The position numbers and the translations under genes are program-made. Of a stretch of DNA of 64,000 nucleotides, positions 43,206 to 54,677 are shown one piece after another. This stretch comes from Bacteroidales bacterium (GTDB taxonomy: Bacteria; Bacteroidota; Bacteroidia; Bacteroidales; Muribaculaceae): positions 43,294 to 107,293 of the forward strand of contig JAQXRH010000072.1 in the NCBI GenBank assembly GCA_029218425.1, in the 5' to 3' direction. Below the pieces are notes generated by a model. It searched no databases and was not told the DNA's origin. It saw only the letters and a list, made by a program, of their open reading frames with translations. Position 1 is the stretch's first letter; each line of letters opens with the position of its first letter.

Positions 43206-44525
43206 CTATTGTATCGCTATTGATGCCCCGAGCGCATTAAGGCGCATGTCGATATCCTCATAGCCGCGCTGTATCTGCTCTATATTGCCTATCACCGATG
43301 TCCCTTTGGCCGACATCGCCGCTATCAGCAACGCTATGCCGGCGCGTATGTCGGGCGACGACATGCTGTGGGCACGCAACTGATACCGATGGTCTAACCC
43401 TATCACCACGGCCCGGTGGGGGTCGCATAATATTATTTGCGCTCCCATGTCGATAAGCCGGTCTACGAAAAACAGACGGCTCTCAAACATCTTCTGGTGT
43501 ATCAACAGGCTGCCGCGGCACTGCGTTGCCGCTACCAATATCACGCTTAGCAAGTCGGGCGTCAGTCCCGGCCACGGCGCATCGGCTATCGTTGGTATCG
43601 ACCCGTCAAGCCCTGACTCTATCTCGTAGGTGTCCTGCTCGGGTATGTATAAATCATCGCCCTGCTGCTGCACGTCGATGCCTAATCGGCGGAAGCTGTG
43701 GGGTATGATACCAAGATTGTCGATCGACACGTTGCGTATCGTAAGCGACGATTGCGTCATCGCCGTCAGCCCTATGAACGACCCCACTTCTATCATGTCG
43801 GGAAGTATGCGGTGGCGCGTGCCTCGCAATTCGTCGCATCCTACCACGGTGACCAAGTTCGACCCTACTCCGCGTATCTCCACTCCCATCGACGTGAGCA
43901 TGCGGCACAACTGCTGTAGATACGGTTCGCAAGCGGCATTGTAGATGATGGTCTCTCCTTTGGAAAGCGCCGCGGCCATGATGATGTTGGCGGTGCCGGT
44001 CACCGATGCTTCGTCAAGCAGCATATACGTCCCTTTAAGCCCGCCCGACGGCGCCTCAAGCCTGAACGACGACATGTCGTGGTCAAACTCGGCCGTCGCG
44101 CCAAGCGCCATCAACCCAAGTATGTGGGTGTCGACCTTGCGGCGTCCTATCTGGTCACCTCCTGGCTTTGGGAAATATGCGCGGCCAAATCGCGCCAACA
44201 ACGGTCCTATCAACAGCACCGACCCGCGCAACTTTGCCGCCCGGCGTATGAAGTCCAACGAATTGACATACTCCGTGTCGATTGTCGCCGCACAAAAAGT
44301 GTAGCAATGCTTCGAATTGCGCGTCACTACCACTCCCATTGCCTCAAGCAATCCTATCAGGTTGCGTACGTCGATGATATCGGGGATGTTCTCTATCGTA
44401 ACCTCCTCGTTGGTAAGCAGACATGCGCTTATCACTTGCAACGCTTCATTCTTTGCTCCTTGCGGCTCTATGCTCCCGGAAAGCTTCTTACCTCCTTCTA
44501 TGATAAATGAACTCATATCGGTCAA
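43206..44525 (-). CDS. murA: UDP-N-acetylglucosamine 1-carboxyvinyltransferase
   Basis: GGKKLSGSIEPQGAKNEALQVISACLLT, FPKPGGDQIGRRKVDTHILGLMALGA. Confidence 0.94.
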   Translation of the reverse strand: MTDMSSFIIEGGKKLSGSIEPQGAKNEALQVISACLLTNEEVTIENIPDIIDVRNLIGLLEAMGVVVTRNSKHCYTFCAATIDTEYVNSLDFIRRAAKLRGSVLLIGPLLARFGRAYFPKPGGDQIGRRKVDTHILGLMALGATAEFDHDMSSFRLEAPSGGLKGTYMLLDEASVTGTANIIMAAALSKGETIIYNAACEPYLQQLCRMLTSMGVEIRGVGSNLVTVVGCDELRGTRHRILPDMIEVGSFIGLTAMTQSSLTIRNVSIDNLGIIPHSFRRLGIDVQQQGDDLYIPEQDTYEIESGLDGSIPTIADAPWPGLTPDLLSVILVAATQCRGSLLIHQKMFESRLFFVDRLIDMGAQIILCDPHRAVVIGLDHRYQLRAHSMSSPDIRAGIALLIAAMSAKGTSVIGNIEQIQRGYEDIDMRLNALGASIAIQ

Positions 44526-44718
44526 TACTGTTGTTTAGCTAAATGCAAATATACAAAATAAATATCATATCACCAACCCCCTCCCATTCGTCACGTGTTT
44601 TCCTCGCATTTTCTTGCATCAAAATGCACACCCACTCACACGCCCCTTCCCCCACACAACTAAAAAAATAATCTCGCGATTAACCGCCGCAAGATTTTTT
44701 TATACCATAAAAGCCGGT

Positions 44719-44760
44719 CTGTTTCGGATGGTTACAAAGTAGGCCCTGTTTCGGATGGTT
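44719..44760. repeat. Two copies of CTGTTTCGGATGGTT (27-bp period), same element as at 19820-19854
   Basis: Exact 15-mer at 44719 and 44746. Confidence 0.85.
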
Positions 44761-44856
44761 GCGCTTTGTCGGCGCCTCTGCGCATCAATAGCGAAGTCCC
44801 GGCTCTGTAGGGGAGTCGGGACTTCGGGGAATTATCAATTATTATTATGACAGCTA

Positions 44857-46524
<1,668 letters not shown>

Positions 46525-46627
46525 TTATTTCGCCGGGATGCCTCGGCCCTTTTGTGCCTCCGTGCCCCGGGCTTTATTATCTCTTTGCGTGATTGTTTTG
46601 AGCGGGTCTATTCACACACTATGCTGA

Positions 46628-46900
46628 TTATTCACACACTGCGAGGATGTCGCTCTGGCGCATGATGAGGTATTTGTTGCCTTCTACCTCTATCTCGGTG
46701 CCGGCATATTTGCCATATAGCACTGTGTCGCCTTCCTTCACTACCATCTCTTCGTCTTTCGTTCCGTTGCCAGTGGCAAGTACTGTGCCTTTGAGTGGTT
46801 TCTCTTTTGCTGAATCGGGAATGATGATGCCTGATACGGTCACTTCTTCTGCCGCGCATGGATTGATGAGAACGCGGTCGGCTAAGGGTTTAATCTTCAT
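46628..46900 (-). CDS. groES: Co-chaperonin GroES
   Basis: [74 protein letters not shown]. Confidence 0.97.
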   Translation of the reverse strand: MKIKPLADRVLINPCAAEEVTVSGIIIPDSAKEKPLKGTVLATGNGTKDEEMVVKEGDTVLYGKYAGTEIEVEGNKYLIMRQSDILAVCE

Positions 46901-46978
46901 TGTTGTATGTTTTTTAATTGTTTTGTTATTATGTTGGGAGGGTGGCGGCTTTTATTTGCGGTCGCCGACTATTAATAT

Positions 46979-46994
46979 AGCATATTCCGTGCCA
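46979..46994 (-). promoter_or_regulatory. Sigma54-like -24/-12 promoter of groES
   Basis: Reverse strand TGGCAC-GGAAT-ATGCT versus TGGCAC-N5-TTGCT; 79 nt upstream of the groES ATG. Confidence 0.5.
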
Positions 46995-47001
46995 AACTCA
47001 T

Positions 47002-47059
47002 TTTTGTCAGTAAAAATGACAAAATGGCAACATTCGTGTCAGAATGTATGCCATTTTGT
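47002..47059. promoter_or_regulatory. Two overlapping inverted repeats upstream of groES
   Basis: TTTTGTCA (47002-47009)/TGACAAAA (47017-47024); ACAAAATGGCA-ACATTC (47019-47035)/GAATGT-a-TGCCATTTTGT (47042-47059). Confidence 0.7.
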
Positions 47060-47173
47060 GTGTGGTAATCGGAGTGGCGACTACTCGCCGCCTTTCCCCT
47101 TATGCTATGTCGGTACGCACCGCGGCCTCCGGTCCTGCGTCATGCTACCGGCCCGATGCCTCCGGACCCTGCG

Positions 47174-47911
47174 TCATGCCACCGGCTCGCGGCTGTCGGG
47201 CAATGCCGACTCTATTGCCTTGCGTGTCAGCTCTATCACTTCGCCGCGCGCCGCCTCGTCGGTGGGCGCCGCTATCTGGGGGTGGATTGTCAGCTCTATA
47301 TGCCCCGGACGTGGCAGCAACCGTGTCCTCGGCAGCACGGCAAACGATCCGTCGATTGTCACTGGCACCAACGGCAGGTTGAACTCCAATGCCAACTGAT
47401 AAGCACCCTTCTTGAATGGCCCCATCTTGCCGGTGAACGTGCGTGCCCCCTCGGGAAACACCACCAACGACATGCCGTCGCGCAACCGCTCCTCGGCGGT
47501 CGATATCGTACGTCGTATCGCCGTCGGCGAGCTGCGATCCACAAAGATGTGTCCGCACTTGGCACATGTATACCCCACGAGCAATATCTTGCGCAGACTC
47601 TTCTTCATCATCCACTTGAAATTATGCCCTAAGTATCCATACACCGAGAAGATGTCGTAGGCGCCTTGATGGTTGGCAACGAACACATACGAGGTGCGCT
47701 TGTCTATATGCTCTCTCCCTCTTACTGTCACTCTCACCAACGACAGCAGGCAGAACACTCTTGCCCACACCATCGCTGGATAATAGCCCCACCACGAGCC
47801 ATTGCCTACTGCCGTACCGATTATTATGATGATACATGATACCACGGTCAGTGTCAGCAGCAACGGTATCGCTATCAGAAAGAAATATAGATAATATAAT
47901 GCAAGCATCAT
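47174..47911 (-). CDS. 1-acyl-sn-glycerol-3-phosphate acyltransferase (PlsC-like)
   Basis: FVANHQGAYDIFSVYGYL and VVFPEGARTFTGKMGPFKKGAYQLA. Confidence 0.9.
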   Translation of the reverse strand: MMLALYYLYFFLIAIPLLLTLTVVSCIIIIIGTAVGNGSWWGYYPAMVWARVFCLLSLVRVTVRGREHIDKRTSYVFVANHQGAYDIFSVYGYLGHNFKWMMKKSLRKILLVGYTCAKCGHIFVDRSSPTAIRRTISTAEERLRDGMSLVVFPEGARTFTGKMGPFKKGAYQLALEFNLPLVPVTIDGSFAVLPRTRLLPRPGHIELTIHPQIAAPTDEAARGEVIELTRKAIESALPDSREPVA

Positions 47912-47950
47912 CCTCTTCTGTGCCTCTTTCGTTTTATTTACTATTAGTGC

Positions 47951-48035
47951 TATCAGTTAGTGCTATAACCGGTTATAGCTTATCAGTTAATTCTATCAGT
48001 TAGAGCTATAACCGGTTATGGCTTATCAGTTAATA
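47951..48035. repeat. Two 43-bp repeats each centred on palindrome GCTATAACCGGTTATAGC
   Basis: Perfect 18-bp palindrome 47962-47979; near-perfect copy 48005-48022; flanked by TATCAGTTA units. Confidence 0.85.
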
Positions 48036-48062
48036 CTGCGTCGGTAGTGTTTACACCTATCC

Positions 48063-49343
48063 TTAGTAGGCGAACATCGGATAGTCCTTCATAGTGGCGT
48101 TGACTTTCTCGCGCACTGCGGCTATCACCTTCTCGCTCTCGGGGTTGGACAATACGGTGTCGATCATCTCGACGATTTCGCCCATCAGCTCTTCTTTAGC
48201 GCCGCGGGTGGTGATGGCTGCAGTGCCAAGACGTATACCCGAGGTCTGGAACGGTGAGCGGCTGTCAAACGGCACCATATTCTTGTTGGCGGTGATGTCG
48301 GCATCTACAAGCACTTTCTCAGCCACCTTGCCTGTCAGCTCGGGGAACTTGGTGCGCAAGTCAACAAGCATGCAGTGGTTGTCGGTGCCGCCCGATATGA
48401 TTTTGTAGCCTTTGTCGGCAAGCGCCTGTGCCATCACTGCGGCATTCTTCTTAACCTGTGCCTGATACTCTTTGTAGGAGGGTTGTAGTGCCTCGCCAAA
48501 TGCCACTGCCTTTGCTGCTACGACATGCTCCAACGGACCGCCTTGCACTCCGGGGAACACTGCCGAGTCGATAAGCGACGACATCTTGCGTACCACGCCC
48601 TTGGGTGTGGTCTTCCCCCAGGGATTGTCGAAGTCCTTGCCAAGAAGGATGATACCGCCGCGCGGCCCGCGAAGTGTCTTGTGGGTAGTCGATGTCACGA
48701 TGTGGGCGTATTTTACCGGGTTGTCGAGCAATCCCGCTGCTATGAGGCCTGCCGGGTGTGCCATGTCTATCATCAAGATGGCGCCTATCTCATCGGCAAG
48801 TCTGCGCATACGGGCGTAGTCCCATTCGCGGGAATAGGCGCTCGCTCCGCCTATGATGAGGCGCGGACGCTCGCGGCGTGCCACTTCCTCCATCTGGTCG
48901 TAGTCGATAAGTCCCGTGTCCTCTTTTACATTATATTCCAATGCTTGGAACATCAAGCCGGAGAAGTTGACTGGGCTCCCGTGCGACAGGTGTCCGCCAT
49001 GCGCAAGGTTCAATCCTAAGAACTTGTCGCCCGGTCGGAGCACCGACATGAACACTGCCATGTTGGCTTGCGCTCCAGAGTGGGGCTGTACGTTGGCATA
49101 TTCGGCACCAAATATCTCCTTGATACGGTCGATGGCCAGCAGTTCGGCCTCGTCGACTACCTGGCATCCGCCATAGTAACGGTGTCCGGGATAGCCTTCA
49201 GCGTACTTGTTGGTGAGGCACGACCCCATCGCCTCCATTACCTGGTCGCTGACGAAGTTCTCCGATGCAATGAGTTCGATTCCTTTCTTTTGACGGTCAT
49301 GCTCGCGCGCAATGATGTCGAAAATAGCATTGTCTCTTTCCAT
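48063..49343 (-). CDS. glyA: Serine hydroxymethyltransferase
   Basis: [63 protein letters not shown]. Confidence 0.97.
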   Translation of the reverse strand: MERDNAIFDIIAREHDRQKKGIELIASENFVSDQVMEAMGSCLTNKYAEGYPGHRYYGGCQVVDEAELLAIDRIKEIFGAEYANVQPHSGAQANMAVFMSVLRPGDKFLGLNLAHGGHLSHGSPVNFSGLMFQALEYNVKEDTGLIDYDQMEEVARRERPRLIIGGASAYSREWDYARMRRLADEIGAILMIDMAHPAGLIAAGLLDNPVKYAHIVTSTTHKTLRGPRGGIILLGKDFDNPWGKTTPKGVVRKMSSLIDSAVFPGVQGGPLEHVVAAKAVAFGEALQPSYKEYQAQVKKNAAVMAQALADKGYKIISGGTDNHCMLVDLRTKFPELTGKVAEKVLVDADITANKNMVPFDSRSPFQTSGIRLGTAAITTRGAKEELMGEIVEMIDTVLSNPESEKVIAAVREKVNATMKDYPMFAY

Positions 49344-49556
49344 ATATATTTGATTTGAAAAATTTTTATTCTTTGATTTTTAATGTTTTATTGTCCGACC
49401 TTTAATGCCGTATTATTTAAATCCCTAATCTGTTATTCTTTGAGCTCGGAATGCTTTATTCTGTGATTTTTGGATATTTATACTTCGGCTTTGAAAAAAT
49501 CGTAGCATAATCGGTTGATATATAGTCGCATATCGCCTTTGTTGGCCGAAGATGGA

Positions 49557-50126
49557 CTATTTCTTCTTTACTGTCCACCCGAAGCGGCCTATATGCTCGC
49601 CTTGGCGGTAGTAGTTGCCATGGCTGTAGTTGATAAGTCCGGCGCTACCCAGGTCGAAGGCTCCGGTCTCCTCGTCGATAAGGCTCTCGTCGGCTATCAC
49701 GTTGACCACTTCGGCAATAAACATGTCATGGCTGCCAAGCGGCATGATGCTCTTCACCCTGCATTCGATGCTTAGCGGCGACTCCTCGATGTAGGGACAG
49801 CACACTGCCACTCCGGGCGCCGGCGTAAGCCCTGTCTCTTTCCACTTGTCGATATCTTTGCCCGATTTGACCCCCACGAAGTCGGTGGCTCGTGCCATGG
49901 CTTCGGTGGTGAGGTTGATGGTAAACTGCATCGTCTCCTTTATCATTGGATAGCTGTGGCGTTCAGGCCTCACCGATATATAACACATCGCCGGATTGGT
50001 GCATATAGTCCCGGTCCACGATACGGTCAACATATTGCTATGCTCTACGTCGCTGCCGCTTGTCACTATCACTGCAGGCAACGGATATATCATTGTCCCC
50101 GGTTTCCAATTCTGTTTTTTTGCCAT
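49557..50126 (-). CDS. Flavin reductase-like domain protein
   Basis: NMLTVSWTGTICTNPAMCYISVRPERHSYPMIKETMQFTINLTTE. Confidence 0.85.
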   Translation of the reverse strand: MAKKQNWKPGTMIYPLPAVIVTSGSDVEHSNMLTVSWTGTICTNPAMCYISVRPERHSYPMIKETMQFTINLTTEAMARATDFVGVKSGKDIDKWKETGLTPAPGVAVCCPYIEESPLSIECRVKSIMPLGSHDMFIAEVVNVIADESLIDEETGAFDLGSAGLINYSHGNYYRQGEHIGRFGWTVKKK

Positions 50127-50214
50127 TCTTTCTTATTGTGATTTCACATTTAGTAGTTGATTGCCTGGGTAGCATGATGGTCGTAAGCTCCGGGCCGCGC
50201 TATGCTGCTTATTT

Positions 50215-50676
50215 TCAAATAATATCGGCCTTGTCGCCGGTAGTGGCATGGTTGCAATAGTGGCAACGTATGGTGCGTGTCTGTGTGTCGACCACCTCAA
50301 AGCGCGTTGCCATCGGCTCGTTGTTGGTGATGCACTTGGGATTGGAGCACCTCACTATCCCTATCACCGTGTTGGGCAATACGACGGGACGCTTCTCCAC
50401 CACCTGGTAGTCGCGTATGATATTGACTACGGCTGTAGGAGCAACAAGCGCCACTCGGTTGAGCACCTTCTCGGGGAAGGTGACGTCGGCTATCTTGATG
50501 ATGCCTTTCGCTCCAAGTTTGTGGCTCATCAGATTGTTGCCTATGGTAAGCTGGTTGGACAGATTTTCCACGCCCAATATCTTGACGCATTTAAACAGCT
50601 GGTCGGCAGGTATATGGTCTATCACCGTGCCGTTGCACAATGCCGCTACTGCGAGCGATGTCTTATTGGTAGTCAT
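50215..50676 (-). CDS. pyrI: Aspartate carbamoyltransferase regulatory chain
   Basis: NGTVIDHIPADQLFKCVKILG; zinc-ligand pattern CSNPKCITNNEP...CHYCNH. Confidence 0.94.
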   Translation of the reverse strand: MTTNKTSLAVAALCNGTVIDHIPADQLFKCVKILGVENLSNQLTIGNNLMSHKLGAKGIIKIADVTFPEKVLNRVALVAPTAVVNIIRDYQVVEKRPVVLPNTVIGIVRCSNPKCITNNEPMATRFEVVDTQTRTIRCHYCNHATTGDKADII

Positions 50677-50735
50677 ATTGTTCTATCTTTTTCTTTACCG
50701 TTATGTCCTATGTGTCATGTAGTTGCGTATGGCTC

Positions 50736-51656
50736 TTATTCGCCGGGCTTTATCTGCAACGCATCGCATATAAGTGCCTGGCGCATAAACAGGCCGTTGC
50801 GTGCCTGGTTGAAATAGTAGGCCTTGGGGTTGTCGTCGACGTCGGCGGCTATCTCGTTGACGCGTGGCAGCGGGTGAAGGATTCGCAGATTGTCGCGCGA
50901 GTTGTCCAACATCGCATTGCGCAGCGTGTAAAGGTCCTTCACGCGCTCATATTCGGCAAGGTCGGTAAATCGCTCGCGCTGCACTCGCGTCATGTATATG
51001 ATGTCGGAGGTGTTGATTACCTCGGGCGAGAAGTCGGTGTGGATGCTATATTTGATGCCCTGCTCGTCGCAATATTTGAGATACTCTTTGGGCATCTGAA
51101 GCTCGTCGCATGCCACGAAGCGGAACGTCGGGTCGAAATATTTCATTGCCATAATCAACGAGTGCACCGTGCGGCCATATTTGAGGTCGCCTACTAAGGT
51201 TATCGTCAATCCTTGCAATGTGCCCTGGGTCTTGTAGATGGAATACAAGTCGAGCATCGTCTGCGACGGGTGCTGATTGGCGCCGTCGCCGGCATTGATT
51301 ACCGGGATGTCGGTAACCTCGGCGGCATAGCGTGCTGCGCCCTCAAGATAGTGGCGCATGATAATCAAATCCACATAGTTTGACACCATCTTTATCGTGT
51401 CCTTCAACGTCTCGCCCTTCGACGACGAGGTGGTGTTGGCGTCGGCAAAGCCTATGATGCGGCCGCCGAGCCGATTTACTGCCGTCTCAAAACTAAGTCG
51501 CGTGCGGGTAGATGGTTCAAAAAAAAGCGTCCCCACAACTTTCCCGTCAAGGATTTTGTGATTGGGATGCTCTTCAAAATAGCGGGCCTGCTCCAGAAGA
51601 TGGAGCATCTTCTCTTTGTTCAAGTCGGCGATTGATACCAAGCTATGCTGATTCAT
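50736..51656 (-). CDS. pyrB: Aspartate carbamoyltransferase catalytic chain
   Basis: [54 protein letters not shown]. Confidence 0.96.
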   Translation of the reverse strand: MNQHSLVSIADLNKEKMLHLLEQARYFEEHPNHKILDGKVVGTLFFEPSTRTRLSFETAVNRLGGRIIGFADANTTSSSKGETLKDTIKMVSNYVDLIIMRHYLEGAARYAAEVTDIPVINAGDGANQHPSQTMLDLYSIYKTQGTLQGLTITLVGDLKYGRTVHSLIMAMKYFDPTFRFVACDELQMPKEYLKYCDEQGIKYSIHTDFSPEVINTSDIIYMTRVQRERFTDLAEYERVKDLYTLRNAMLDNSRDNLRILHPLPRVNEIAADVDDNPKAYYFNQARNGLFMRQALICDALQIKPGE

Positions 51657-51696
51657 TGCTGTTTATGTTTTACCCCTGGAATGCCTTGTCGACCCT

Positions 51697-51840
51697 CCAT
51701 GGCTGTTAGATTTCTACCGTTGGATAAGCCTTTCGGACTGTCCCATGGCTGTTGGATTTTTGCCGTTGGTTAAGCCTTTCAGACTGCCCCATGGCTGTTG
51801 GATTTTTGCCGTTAGATTAGTCTTGTCGGCCCCCTATGGC
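51697..51840 (-). repeat. 46-bp tandem repeat (3 copies plus a truncated one) in the pyrB 5' leader
   Basis: CCATGGCTGTT(A/G)GATTT(C/T)T(A/G)CCGTT starts at 51697, 51743 and 51789, degenerate copy at 51834. Confidence 0.85.
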
Positions 51841-51850
51841 TCTTCGACCG

Positions 51851-51882
51851 CAAAATTACAAAAATCCCACCGCAATTGCAAA
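51851..51882 (-). promoter_or_regulatory. Promoter of pyrBI (TTTG -33, 20-nt spacer, TAATTTTG -7)
   Basis: Reverse strand TTTG-CAATTGCGGTGGGATTTTTG-TAATTTTGC just upstream of the repeat block. Confidence 0.6.
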
Positions 51883-52037
51883 CCACTTCTCCAGAAAATA
51901 TCTTCACAAATTATTACCGCATCTTCCCTTGCATATTCCCGCGGCGGGGTAAAAAAGGCGGTATGCCAAAACCGGGAGTTTTGGCATACCGCTGTGTGGG
52001 TATATGATTGCCGGCTGTAGGGCGGCAACGGTGGCGT

Positions 52038-53198
52038 TTAGGCGAGGAAGCCGAGGAGCACACCAGCAGCGACGGCCGAACCGATGACACCTGAGACGTT
52101 GGGGCCCATGGCATGCATCAGCAGGTAGTTGCTGGGGTCGTACTGCAAGCCAAGGTTGTTGGAGATACGCGCCGACATGGGCACGGCTGATACGCCGGCG
52201 TTGCCGATGAGCGGGTTGATCTTCTTTGACTTGGGCAATACGAGGTTGAAGAGTTTGACGAAGCAAACACCTGATGCCGAAGCGATAATAAATGCCATGA
52301 AACCGAGGCAGAAGATGAATATGGTCTCCTTGGTGAGGAATGTGGTGGCCTGAGTGGAGGCGCCTACAGTCATGCCGAGGAGGATGGTGACGATGTCGGT
52401 AAGGGCGTTTGACGCGGTCTTGGCAAGACGGGTGGTCACGCCGCACTCACGCAACAGGTTGCCGAAGAAGAGCATGCCGAGCAATGGCAGGCCCGAGGGA
52501 ACGACGAAGCAGGTGAGAAGCATGCCGACGATGGGGAAGATGATTTTCTCGTTTTGAGAGACGGCGCGGGCCGGTTTCATCTTTATCAGGCGCTCTTTGC
52601 GTGTGGTGAGGAGCTTCATGATAGGCGGCTGTATCACAGGCACGAGTGCCATGTAGGAGTAGGCCGACACGGCGATAGCTCCCATGAGGTTGGGTGCGAG
52701 TTTCGACGACAGGAAGATAGCGGTAGGACCGTCGGCACCGCCGATGATGGCGATAGCACCTGCCTGGTCGGGCAAGAAGCCGAGGGCGCAAGCTACCATG
52801 TATGCGCCAAAGATACCGAATTGGGCGGCCGCACCGATGAGCATCAACTTGGGATTGGCGATGAGCGACGAGAAGTCGGTCATTGCACCGATGCCGAGGA
52901 AGATGAGCGGGGGAGACCATCCGGCGCTTACACCATTGTAAAGGATATTGAGCACAGAGCCTTGTTCGTAGATGCCTATTTCAAGGCCGGCAGTGGTATT
53001 GAAGGGTACGTTTCCGATAAGGATACCGAAACCGATTGGGACGAGCAGCATAGGTTCGAAATTCTTCTTTATCGCGAGATAAATGAAGAACAGACCGACA
53101 GCGAGCATGACGAAATGCTGCCAAGTGGCGTTGTAGAAGCCTGTCAGATGCCAGAATTGCTCCAAGTTGCCGGTTAGGAAATCACTAAATGTATCCAT
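52038..53198 (-). CDS. Sodium-translocating decarboxylase beta subunit
   Basis: Polytopic OadB/GcdB/MmdB-type: FLGIGAMTDFSSLIANPKLMLIGAAAQFGIF, AIIGGADGPTAIFLSSKLAP, GNAGVSAVPMSARI. Confidence 0.93.
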   Translation of the reverse strand: MDTFSDFLTGNLEQFWHLTGFYNATWQHFVMLAVGLFFIYLAIKKNFEPMLLVPIGFGILIGNVPFNTTAGLEIGIYEQGSVLNILYNGVSAGWSPPLIFLGIGAMTDFSSLIANPKLMLIGAAAQFGIFGAYMVACALGFLPDQAGAIAIIGGADGPTAIFLSSKLAPNLMGAIAVSAYSYMALVPVIQPPIMKLLTTRKERLIKMKPARAVSQNEKIIFPIVGMLLTCFVVPSGLPLLGMLFFGNLLRECGVTTRLAKTASNALTDIVTILLGMTVGASTQATTFLTKETIFIFCLGFMAFIIASASGVCFVKLFNLVLPKSKKINPLIGNAGVSAVPMSARISNNLGLQYDPSNYLLMHAMGPNVSGVIGSAVAAGVLLGFLA

Positions 53199-53235
53199 TT
53201 GATATGTGGTTTATTCAAAAGTGATGCTGATTGAC

Positions 53236-53670
53236 TTATTCGAGGGTAATGATAGCAGAGCCTTCGAGTACAGAGTCGCCGGGGTTGACGTTGATGGTGG
53301 CCACTTTGCCGTCGCGACCGGCGTGGATGGCATTTTCCATCTTCATTGCTTCGAGGATTGCTACGGTGTCGGAAGCTTTGACGGTGTCGCCCACTTTGAC
53401 AGAGATTTGCACAACAACGCCGGGCAGGGGAGCGGTGACGGCAGAAGTGCCGGCCGATACTGTCGGTTTGTTGATGATTTTCTCGCCGGTGGTGGTGCGA
53501 GGAGCAGCCGAGGGACGAGCGGCTTTAACTACGGTGACGGGAGCGCCTTTTTGCTCCAATTCCACTTTGTAAGGGATGCCGTTGACTTCAACCTGAGCTA
53601 TGCCGTTGTCGATGTCGCCGATGCCTACTTTGTAGGTATTTCCGTTGATTTTATAATTGTAATTTTTCAT
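53236..53670 (-). CDS. Biotin carboxyl-carrier subunit of the decarboxylase
   Basis: Biotinylation motif VAILEAMKMENAIHAGRDGKVATI; Ala/Thr/Pro-rich linker. Confidence 0.92.
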   Translation of the reverse strand: MKNYNYKINGNTYKVGIGDIDNGIAQVEVNGIPYKVELEQKGAPVTVVKAARPSAAPRTTTGEKIINKPTVSAGTSAVTAPLPGVVVQISVKVGDTVKASDTVAILEAMKMENAIHAGRDGKVATINVNPGDSVLEGSAIITLE

Positions 53671-53691
53671 TGTTGCTTGAATGTGAGGTGA

Positions 53692-54639
53692 TTAGCGTTT
53701 GGGCGTTTGACGCATTGAATAAATTTTGGAGCTCCAGGGAGAGTAGGCTTTCTTCACTTTGTTGATGGTGAGGATAGTCTTCTCGGTGTCGTGGGCATCA
53801 AGGTGCTCATGGAGAGCCATGGCTATAGCGGCGATTACTTCGCCGGAGTCGTGGTCGGGACGGTCTTCTCGAGCCACTTCCTTGGGAGCCAAGCCTTGTG
53901 ATTTCATCTTGTTGATGCGGTTGATTCGAGCGCCGATTTTGCTGATGAGCATGAAGCATAGGCAAAGGATGAGCAATGCGGAGAATACGATACCCATAGC
54001 CATGAGAGTCAGGGCGAAACCATGAGGGTCTTTATCGTGGAATGTATCGACTTTATCGTTGGTGTCCTCGATTACGTTGTTGCTTGACGGGGTAATGTAT
54101 TTATTACCTAAGCCGTTGCGTACTTCCCAGTCTTTGAGGTTATTGATACCACCCTCGCCATCCTTGATGCGGGCGAATGACTGCCCGGGCTTTATGGAGT
54201 CGGCGGGAATGACGATCTCGTCAATCAGGGTCTTGCAGTCGGCATCGTAGATGGCGATGTAGTTGTCAACGCCCTCTTGGAGGGTGAAGTTGGTGTGGAA
54301 AGTGCCGCGTGTGGGCATTCCGTCGGCCCAGAAGATGACATGCTGGCGCTTGGGCATGCGTGTGTTGACGTCGCCTAAAGGCACTGCATACATTTTGGAC
54401 TTGTCGGGGGTGGCGCCTTCTTCCACTTTTTCGGTGGTCAGATACACGCTCGATATTTCGAGGGGTCCGAAAGTGGAGTTGAAGAGTTCGATCCAAGCAC
54501 CTCTTTCGCCGTAGTCGTCGACAATGGAGTTGGTGTTGCTGACCATCACTTCGTTGATGCGCAACCCTCCACGGCTTTGAGCGGCGGCTGAGAAGCAACC
54601 CATCACACCGACAAGAAGCAATAATAATGATTTTTTCAT
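53692..54639 (-). CDS. OadG-family gamma subunit with N-terminal lamin-tail-like domain
   Basis: Signal peptide; RINEVMVSNTNSIVDDYGERGAWIELFNSTFGPLEISSVYLTTE (LTD-like) then TM helix ALTLMAMGIVFSALLILCLCFMLISKIG (OadG). Confidence 0.8.
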   Translation of the reverse strand: MKKSLLLLLVGVMGCFSAAAQSRGGLRINEVMVSNTNSIVDDYGERGAWIELFNSTFGPLEISSVYLTTEKVEEGATPDKSKMYAVPLGDVNTRMPKRQHVIFWADGMPTRGTFHTNFTLQEGVDNYIAIYDADCKTLIDEIVIPADSIKPGQSFARIKDGEGGINNLKDWEVRNGLGNKYITPSSNNVIEDTNDKVDTFHDKDPHGFALTLMAMGIVFSALLILCLCFMLISKIGARINRINKMKSQGLAPKEVAREDRPDHDSGEVIAAIAMALHEHLDAHDTEKTILTINKVKKAYSPWSSKIYSMRQTPKR

Positions 54640-54677
54640 AAAAATAAGACGCTTTTTTCGGTCAGTGATGAGAATAA

